Shown here piece after piece: positions 20,176 to 27,038 of a stretch of 27,038 nucleotides of DNA (its first letter is position 1; each line of letters begins with the position of its first letter). The stretch covers positions 2,059 to 29,096 of the forward strand of contig MU129320.1 of NCBI GenBank assembly GCA_014904985.1, read 5' to 3'. Source of the DNA: Hydnum rufescens UP504 (Eukaryota > Basidiomycota > Agaricomycetes > Cantharellales > Hydnaceae). Both the position numbers and the translations under genes were made by a program. The notes beneath the pieces are model-generated. The model was given only the letters and a program-made list of their open reading frames with translations, was not told the DNA's origin and did not search any database.

Positions 20176-20368
20176 ATTGAAGCCTGGGGTCCAAGGCACA
20201 ATGAAAACCCACAAAATGAGGACCCAGATGGCAGCATGCCAAACAAAGATGTGCAAACAATGCAACACATGGCAATGTCCCAAATGGCAACACACCACAT
20301 GAAGACACACCAAACAACACACCAAACAATGCACCACATGGAAACATGCCAAGTGAGGGCCCTAGGAA

Positions 20369-20516
20369 CCACACACCCACTGCAGCAGGGGTGTGGTACT
20401 ACATGAGGTGAGTCCCCACCCTCTAGTAAATACAGCTGTGCAAAAAGAGCAGCTTTTGCTGCTCTTTTTGCACTGCTTTCAAACTTTTTACTAATGTGTG
20501 CCTTTTATTATTCTAG
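20369..20516 (+). other. Hairpin-intron cassette, array unit 4
   Basis: Exon hairpin at 20369-20396, then an intron-like segment at 20408-20516 (109 nt) with donor GTGAGT, a perfect 16-bp hairpin (GTGCAAAAAGAGCAGC and complement, 20438-20473, TTTT loop), TTACTAATG, and acceptor TATTATTCTAG. The exon end reads GPRNHTPTAAGVWYYMR. The preceding exon-like stretch encodes an N/T/P-rich run (for example NTPHEDTPNNTPNNAPHGNM). Confidence 0.7.
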
Positions 20517-20737
20517 CTGTGCCCTTGTCCAACACACAACATAACCCATGAAATGAGCAGAACCCAAACACCAATGTGATATGCCAATGCAACATGCCAA
20601 CACAACACAGCAATGTGACACACTGAGGCAACATGACATGCCAACACACCAACAACATGACATGCAGTGCCACACCAAACAAGGATGCAACCATGCCAAA
20701 CAAGGACACAACCATGCCCAATGCAGGCCCCAGAAAT

Positions 20738-20882
20738 CACACACCCACCCCAGTGGGTATGTGGTCCTATATAAGGTGAGTCCCTGTCCCCCAGTAGCTA
20801 CACCCACACAAAAGGAGCAGCCAAAGCTGCTCTTTTTGCATGGTGTTTAACTCCTAACTAATTTAAAACTCTTATCCTTTAG
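20738..20882 (+). other. Hairpin-intron cassette, array unit 5
   Basis: Exon hairpin at 20738-20764, then ATAAG and an intron-like segment at 20776-20882 (107 nt): donor GTGAGT, hairpin at 20806-20841 (one arm AAAAGGAGCAGC, diverged), TCCTAACTAAT branch-type motif, acceptor ATCCTTTAG. The exon end reads GPRNHTPTPVGMWSYIR, parallel to unit 4. Confidence 0.7.
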
Positions 20883-21004
20883 GTCTCAACTTCCCTTGCA
20901 AATGAATACCAAAGCAAAACCCCCCTGCAACCCCACTTATCAACACCCAAACAATGGGGCACAGAGTGGACCCATATGTATGACCCAGAGTATATGGCCC
21001 AAGT

Positions 21005-21157
21005 ACCCCACACTCCCACAGCAGGTGTGGGGTACTACAAAGTATGTTTTCTTTTTTATTTTCATTTCTTATTCTTGTGGTGCAAAAAGAGCAGCATAAG
21101 CTGCTCTTTTTGTGCTGGATTACTGTTCTACTAATGTTTCATCAATTATTTCTTTAG
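21005..21157 (+). other. Hairpin-intron cassette, array unit 6
   Basis: Exon hairpin ACCCCACACTCCCAC...GTGTGGGGT (21005-21033), then an intron-like segment at 21042-21157 (116 nt): donor GTATGT, hairpin at 21080-21115 (GTGCAAAAAGAGCAGC), TCTACTAATG, acceptor ATTTCTTTAG. This donor is the consensus fungal GTATGT, not the GTGAGT of units 2-5. Confidence 0.68.
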
Positions 21158-21460
21158 ATCCTGAACCAGAACCCCTGAAAACCCCAAATATGAACCCACC
21201 AAATGAGACACCATGAATGATAACCACAAATGAAAACTGACTCCCTCAAGGGAGTGCCCAAAGGGAACTGGCCCCCAACTGGGGTGTATGGTGGGTATAT
21301 GCAGATGCAGGCATGTGACCCACATGAATCATGCCCCCCCTGTGGTGGCAGACCCTGCAGGGGGTAATACATAGATAATAATAAATAATCATATGATCTG
21401 GCACAGCCATGAATTGGCCAAAAACTGAACTGTAATGGCCATATTTCAGCCATACTGTCT

Positions 21461-21519
21461 GGGGGACCTATTAGGTACCATTTTCTGCCCTGAAAATGGT
21501 ACCTAAATTAGGTCCCCCA
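21461..21519. repeat. Strong hairpin with AGGTACC arms
   Basis: GGGGGACCTA-TTAGGTACCATTTTC pairs with GAAAATGGTACCTAAATTAGGTCCCCC across a short TGCCCT loop, an almost perfect stem of about 25 bp. It shares the TAGGTACC word with the hairpins at 3649, 21655 and 22649. Confidence 0.8.
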
Positions 21520-21654
21520 TGTGACTGACCAGCCTGGTCATGATGATGATAACATTATCTGACTGATTTCCTGGAACTCTGCTGGTGATATTCATTTGAG
21601 GACCAATACCTCAAAGATCCACCCCTCCTGCTGCCACCTTAGGCAAATGACCTT

Positions 21655-22135
21655 AGGTACCTAGTTAAGTAGGTTATAGACTATAGGTACAACCCACCTA
21701 AGAAGATGTCAGCAATAGTGGCTTGCTGGTGGCAGTCAGTTTTTAATTCCATTAGGGGCCCAAAAAATCTGGGCCCCCGGGGCCTATTTTTTGGACCTTG
21801 GTCCCCCCTGAAAAAATGGGGGTTTGGGGGTGATAGACCCCAAGAAGCTCCAGGGTGATCACATGTGGGGGTGCCAAAGATGGCCTTGGTGAGCCCCATT
21901 TAGGTGTTGGCAAGCCCATCCAGAATCAAAATTGATCTTGGCTTGCCCATGGCATCCCAAGCTCACCATCACCACCTCCTGGCTCACCACCACCACCTCT
22001 TGGCTCACCCATGCCTTGCTGCTTCCTGGTCTATTAAGTTACATAATAGTATATTTTACAATATAAAAAAAGCCTAAATGCAGCAATCAGATGCAGCCCA
22101 ATCCAGGCCAGGGTACATTAGATAACATCCTATAC
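21655..22135 (+). repeat. Diverged copy of the 3640 module and palindrome arm
   Basis: It repeats the order seen at 3640-4815 with deletions. First comes a hairpin around CTATAGGTAC, then the CCTATTTTTTGGACCTTGGTCCCCC tract, GGGGG-rich sequence ending AAGAAGCTC, and GAATCAAAATTGATCTTGGCTTGCCCA (compare 3936-3960). Then AAAAGCCTAAATGCAGCAATCAGAT (22072-22090; compare 4748-4770) and CATTAGATAA (compare 4791-4800). The hairpin-intron cassette expected between these blocks is missing here. Confidence 0.65.
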
Positions 22136-22708
22136 AGTCATTCATTGGTCATGTGCACACCTCTGTCAAATGCACAAACTGCTATAACTCAAGCAGTTCT
22201 TCTCCTCCCACATTTTGTACATACACTTGAACTCCTTATGTTAGGACACTCCCAAAAATTTGTTCCAGTCAAATGCCAAAATACTGAGAAATTTAAGAAA
22301 AACACTGCAAAAAATGAAAATTTCAATGGCAGGAATTCAGTTGCCACCAATCCTTACCTCTGATGTTCATTTTGAGCCTCCCAAACTGATGGGATGGGTG
22401 TATATGGAGTATAGAATTGTTATTGTGACTTCAAATCCAGGATTCTGGTTGTAGAATTTGAAATTAAGCATGATGACCTCATTGTCCCACCTGCAATTTT
22501 CTTGCTTTCCTTAGACAACTTACAGTTCTTTCAATGGTCCACAAGGCAAAATCAAAGGCAGCAGCTCACCAAGACAGCATAGTGGACATGTAAAAACAAC
22601 AAGTGGAGGCTCTGAAAGCTTACAAGGAAGCACCTTAGGCAGCCCTACTTCGGTACCTAGTTAGGTCTGGTTTTTCTGGTAGAATAGCCTACCTAATAGG
22701 CTCATTTT
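22136..22708. other. Unassigned, probably decayed repeat
   Basis: No coding family recognised. The text has the same low-CpG character as the palindrome arms. A GGTACCTAGTTAGG word at 22652 followed by CCTACCTAATAGG near 22688 resembles another copy of the AGGTACCTA hairpin. Confidence 0.4.
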
Positions 22709-22816
22709 GCCATGGCCCCATGTACTCTACAAGCCTAGCATGGGCCCACGGAACCTCATACAATTTTAGGCTCCATGGGCCCATGCCAGAAATTTTTTTA
22801 GGCCATGGGGCCATGA
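22709..22816. repeat. Imperfect nested inverted repeat
   Basis: GCCATGGCCCCATG pairs with CATGGGGCCATGGCC-type sequence at the far end, and inside it AGCATGGGCCCACGGA pairs imperfectly with CTCCATGGGCCCATGC. About 105 bp in all. Followed downstream by two T-runs (near 22900 and 22932), each followed by CTAA. Confidence 0.5.
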
Positions 22817-23004
22817 ACACCTGCCCTGGCTATAGTACTGTGAGTTTCCCCAAGTCCACCACATCAGCGATCCCGGATTTCTTTATCTCCCTGCACACTT
22901 TTTTTTTTCTAAGTCCACATGTACTTGCTCTTTTTTTTTTCTAACATGTCATCACAGAGATATCATGACATCAGGGATCTAAAGCAGTAGGGATAGGAAA
23001 TGGA

Positions 23005-23836
23005 AGGGGCATGGGAAACATGAAGGCAACACGAGAAATACGAGGGCAATGTAAAAAAAATGCAATGGTGGCACTGAAACGGAAAGGATAGTATGAAGAA
23101 AGTAAGGACAATCCGAAAAACAGATGGATGATGTGAAAAATGGATGGATGATGCGAAAAACATACGGACAATGCAAAAAATGTATGGGCAATGTGAAAAA
23201 TGTATGGACCACACAAAAAACGGATGGACAACGCAAAAAATGTATGGATGATGTGAGAAATGGGACAACAACGCAAGAGACTGAAGGATGTCGCAAGAAA
23301 CTGGAGGATAACATGAGAAATGCAGGGATAGTGCAAAGAGCACAAGGACACATGCAAGGACGATGTGAGGAATCCAAGGATCATTCAAGAAACCCAAGGA
23401 TGATGTGAGAAATGCGAGGACGATGCGAGAAACGCGAGGACGATGTGAGAAATGCAAGGACGATGCGAGAAATGCGAGGATGATGCGAGAAATGCGAGGA
23501 CGATGCGAGAAACACAAGGACAATGCAAGAAATGTGACGATGGTCCAAGAAACATGACAACGATGCGAGGAATGCAACGACGATGCGAGATACGCAAGGG
23601 TGATGCAAGATACACAAGGGCGGTGCAAGATATGTGAGGAAGTGAGGTATGCAAGGATGGCACAAGGAGCACAATGGCAACAGTGACAAGTGCAAGGGCA
23701 GCACAGGAAACTGACGGATGACCTGAAAAATGCAAGGATGATGTGAAAAACACAAGGATGATGCAGGAAGTGGAAGGATAATGCAAGAAATAGAAGAATG
23801 ACATGAGGAATGTAAGGGCGGCCCAGGAAACACATG
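23005..23836. repeat. 20-bp minisatellite, about 40 units
   Basis: The period is exactly 20 bp over most of the tract, clearest at 23400-23640, with unit AGGACGATGCGAGAAATGCG. Variants alternate GCG/ACA/GTG and GGACGATG/GGATGATG; many unit differences are again CG against TG or CA. Irregular spacing occurs near 23345-23370 and 23635-23700. Because 20 is not a multiple of 3, three units make a 20-codon repeat. The minus strand stays open for long stretches in all three frames (one frame over 300 codons), giving S/H/F/L/I-rich peptides. These are treated as a by-product of the repeat. Confidence 0.92.
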
Positions 23837-23961
23837 AAAATAGGACAGATGAAATGATAAGGCCTGTAGAGAGTGAGGGACAAAAGCGGGAGGAAATATG
23901 ATGAGAGGGAGCTGATGAAGATGACAGTGAGCTATGTTGAGTCATTGTCTGAAAAGAGGTA

Positions 23962-26900
23962 TTACTCAGGATCACTGTCTCCTGCCTCCCACACCTGCTC
24001 TCGTGCTCGGCGATCTATCTCCTCCATAACATGTGTGTCACAGATAGTTGCTGGCTCCAGCTCTGTCTCATCATCATCGTCTGATGACTGGATATCGAGG
24101 TCATCGTTAGGTGTCAAGCAGATGTCGTCAGGAGTAAGTCGTTGCCTATGAGTTGGTACAAATAGTGTTGCTGGAACCATTTCTGGCCATGGTCTTGCTG
24201 ATACCAAAGCCGGCATCTTTCGTTGCCACATCTCACCTAGTGCTCCCAAGCTCCGCAGACAAATTTGAAGGTGATACTTCAAATCTGCATCTGGATGACC
24301 ATAAATATCAGTATGAATCAATAATACATGCCTGTGCCCACCTGGTGTGTATTGCTTGGCAAAGCTGGTAGCCTCATACTCTTCTTCAAACCAGGTTTGC
24401 ATCGCCGCACATTCCGTATGACAGCGTGCAAGTTCACCCTTACAGTTCAGAACCTCTTGGTCAAAATGTATACCAGCTCGAACCATGTCATCACTCAGCC
24501 AGGGAGGCAGAACACCCCCGAATTCCTCCAGGTCCTCTAACCCAACATCATGCCAGGTGTCATTGTCGACATCCAGCTTGAAAAGGGTCTTGAGGACGAT
24601 GGCAGGAGGGAGGATCGCATTGGTGGCCACTGTATCAGTTGTTCGCAATTGCACCATTTGCTTCAACATGCTGTTGTACTTCTTAGCAAGCCTGGTAATC
24701 GTTCGTTCATGATGGTGCATGGCATCTTCAATATGAGACTGAGTTTTCTGGTCTGTGATCATTTCAATGATCAGGATTATAGTGGGCAGGGTTGCATAAA
24801 TGTGAACATACCCGTTTGCTTGCTACGATAGGCATGTTCAAGGTTTGCGAGCTCGAACTTTCACTCTCAAAGCTTAGTACAGAGACATGCTTTCACGGTG
24901 CGCATGTTCATTTGTAATGCAAAAAACGGCTGCTTTTTGATTTCGTTCAGCCTGGTTGCAGAAACTTTGTCATGAAGATTGATATGGTTTGTCGCGATGT
25001 CGATGTCTTTCTGGAGATGGGTGAGGACATGAGTTTTTGCCTCAATGCTCGTCAGTATGTCAAATCGAGCGCTACTGACTGTGATGGAATCAGTCAAGAC
25101 GTATTTCATAAGCTCGCTCTTGAGTGATGCAATCACGACCTTCATGGCAGAGGCGGATTCTTGTAAAGTGACGATCTTCTCTATGGCTTTTATACTGCTA
25201 TTTTTCGATTGCCCTATTCCAATGTTTGATTAGGGCAGGCATTAGATAAGTAGTTCAGAAGGGCATACGAGTAATAGGCTTGCTCTGATAGATGCACTGC
25301 TCAGCAAACTGCTGATGAAGGAATGAGGAGGAGTGGCCACAGGCCTCAAGCTTCGGCTGAGCATCTACAAGATGCTTTGTTGTTTTGGTGATACGTTGTT
25401 GCAGCCACTCAGCCATACCCATCAATTGTATTCCGTGAATATGGGTGATCTGGAGATTCAATATGTACTGATGACGATGGAACTATGATATGTTGAACTA
25501 TTAGTATGTGATACCCTGAAATGGGAATGGAGAGCTTACCCCTGTGATGCACAAAACAGGAATAAGTCGACAAAGCATGCTCCAAAACCGTTCATGGCCC
25601 TCTCCATCCGAGAGTCCCCAGATCCCGGCCTTTCGTGGGTGGTACCATAATTGGCAGACCCACTGGTGTCCGTATGCATGGAAAACAGAGACGCTGAAGA
25701 GGATTTGAGGGAGATACTCAGGCAAGAAATCCCACTTGATCAGACTTTGGTGCATTTGACATGTGATATCATATAAGAACCGAGTGTCCAATCTGAAGGG
25801 AGCTTGGCCATGATGGCAGCAAGCAGTGCTAATGCAAAGAACTGCTTCTTGCCAGCAGTCCACATATTAGCCCAGAAAAGGACTATATCATGATGGCACA
25901 AAATCGCCATCATGCCGGTATCAGAAAAGTAGGCTGTCGAAGCTTTAACATGATTGCTGTCGGCAGCAATGAATGATTCGCCACACAAGTTGGCGCATGA
26001 GTTGGGGATCGGCATTCCAGGTTCGCATTTGTCGTCGGCGTCCGGGGCACTAACATCCAACTCTGCGGCCTTGCACTTCGACCCAGCGTTAGAGGGCAAT
26101 TTGTTCTGAATCGCATCGACATTGGCCTCCCACTCCTTCAGATTAGCTTCCGATATCTGGACAGTGTGTGGGCTGAATATCAGGGGGATCCCTCATGCCC
26201 TCTTCCTTCTCGTGGCCTTTTCGACGATCCTTGTCATGATTCCGCTTCTGCTGGAAGTTGGCATCTATGCAGACCATGGCATGTGGTCTGGAATGAGTGT
26301 CCATTAGTGCAAGTTCAAAATGTCTATCATAAATGTACCAACGTGTTCTCTTGAGGTACTGGGGGTCTCCCTCCAAAGCAAAGAGGGCAGCGAGAACGAA
26401 GGTACGCACTGGGGCGCTGACGAGCCTCGCCATTTTTCAATTGTGGGATGTGGCCATCCTCGCTTTGGCCATTGAGGTAAGAGTGGTCAAAGAGCGGTGT
26501 AGATTCATCAAGCGTTGGAAGCTCTGCCTTGAAATGTTGGGCAGATAGTGTCACAGAGGCAGCAAGAGCTAGATTCCGGGCGACCTCAACAGATTTTCTG
26601 ACCTCAGCTTCAACAACCTGCATCAGCACCTGGTACTGTGCAAGTGCATTTCTGAAGCGTCGCCGAAGTGAATCCTTTGTGATATAAACATTAGATACAG
26701 TAGGGGTGTAGTTGAATCCCAAACACTCACGGAAAAAGTGAAGATGTAGCCCTCAAGTACTGAGGAATTCTGTGAGCGTCACTGCCCAGGCCATTTCATT
26801 AGGGCCAAATTAACGAAGAGGCCTGCAGCGAACTCAAGCATATCAAGCTCAACAGCAAGCTTAGAAAGACCGGAGCACATGGAAATAGTCCATGTTCGAT

Positions 26901-27038
26901 GAGTTGCTGAGGTGCTGGCAGACATTTGCAGACATACAGTATGACTTGAGTCGACACCTGCAAGAATATGGATAAGTATTCAGTTTCCATCAGCGGATCA
27001 AAAGACATACGTTTTAGGCGGACACATGTAACCTCAAG
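23962..27038 (-). pseudogene. KDZ transposase, 3' part, degenerate and cut by the window edge
   Basis: Landmarks on the minus strand in order: LIEHGLFPCAP, LAVELDMLEFAAGLFVNLA, TKDSLRRRFRNAL, RSRCPLCFGG, VCIDANFQQKR (probable first catalytic Asp), VKASTAYFSDTGMMAILC, HDIVLFWANMWTAGKKQFFAL, LYDITCQ (second Asp), SVFHAYGHQW and LSDGEGHERFWS (probable Glu), then a charged helical C-terminus ending SGDSDPE-like at 23962. Four introns can be placed: 26958-27010 (53 nt), 25483-25539 (57 nt, TACTAATAG branch), 25214-25268 (55 nt) and 24753-24811 (59 nt); excision of the last three joins the flanking family motifs in frame. Damage: frame changes near 26870, 26810, 26290-26380 (or a missed intron there), 26185 and 25775; TGA at 24867-24869 and 24861-24863 within KL-stop-E-stop-KFEL where Arg is expected; TGA also near 26755. 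The N-terminus lies beyond 27038. Confidence 0.9.

Larger units (their letters stand above)
18830..21400. repeat. Second large palindrome with unequal cassette number
   Basis: The centre is a near-perfect stem (arms ending at 19752 and starting at 19770, 17-nt loop; core TTGCAAAGTGGATTGGGCCA and complement). Homology continues outward on both sides: AAATATTTGTCCAGGAAAA blocks, hairpin-intron cassettes on the minus strand to the left and the plus strand to the right, and an outer ATGATTATTTA block (18832 against the complement near 21385). The left arm holds two full cassettes plus a partial one and the right arm four, so the arms differ by tandem gain or loss. No transposase is encoded. Confidence 0.78.

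Noticed and set aside
20147..20807. Several cysteine- and tryptophan-rich minus-strand frames (60-99 codons)
   Set aside because: They are complements of the CA-rich exon-like stretches in the cassette array; composition alone explains the Cys/Trp/His content.
19078..21157. Rho-independent-type terminators or CRISPR repeats, because of regular hairpins followed by T-runs
   Set aside because: Introns, retrotransposons and KDZ genes show a eukaryotic context. Hairpin units are spaced 250-660 bp apart with splice-type borders and no unique spacers of constant length.
22963..23883. A 306-codon minus-strand frame and overlapping long frames at 23385-23975 and 23381-23833
   Set aside because: They fall on the 20-bp minisatellite, are open in all three minus frames, and give S/H/F/L/I repeat peptides with no family resemblance. 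A by-product of the repeat.

Overview
The window looks like a gene-poor, transposon-packed stretch of a basidiomycete (probably Agaricomycete) nuclear genome. Three observations support this. There are remnants of two KDZ (Kyakuja-Dileera-Zisupton) transposases of the kind abundant in mushroom genomes. The KDZ gene has 53-59 nt spliceosomal introns with GTATGT/GTAAGC donors and, in one, a TACTAAT branch site. There are two Ty1/copia retrotransposons. I found no intact host gene, no tRNA or rRNA gene and no CRISPR array. Almost every coding remnant is broken.

Layout. 1-1741: CpG-containing sequence with no recognisable gene. 1742-3411: 3' half of a copia element (RT-RNase H plus a probable 3' LTR). 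3640-8865: a giant palindrome with arms of about 2.1 kb; the left arm carries a 668-bp solo LTR whose empty site survives in the right arm. 9216-10185: N-terminal remnant of a CxC1-like KDZ transposase, interrupted by a complete copia element at 10191-15640 (237-bp LTRs, 5-bp target duplication, copia-type primer-binding site), itself interrupted in the RT by a 1.35-kb insert. 15974-17810: a DDE transposase gene split by a 443-bp solo LTR and by a 725-bp foldback element; removing both restores one frame. 17811-18443: a second, inverted copy of that foldback. 18830-21400: a second large palindrome holding six copies of a cassette that looks like an exon-end hairpin followed by a 99-116 nt hairpin-bearing intron; the same cassette occurs once in each arm of the first palindrome. 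21461-22480: AGGTACCTA hairpins and a diverged copy of the first palindrome's arm. 23005-23836: a 20-bp minisatellite. 23962-27038: 3' part of a KDZ transposase pseudogene on the minus strand.

The history is one of nested insertion followed by C-to-T decay at CpG sites. In-frame TGA codons in four different elements fall where CGA (Arg) is expected, the two LTRs of the complete copia element differ mainly as TG versus CA at the same positions, and CpG is nearly absent from about 6.3 to 22.8 kb apart from scattered sites. The most novel-looking item is the repeated hairpin-intron cassette.
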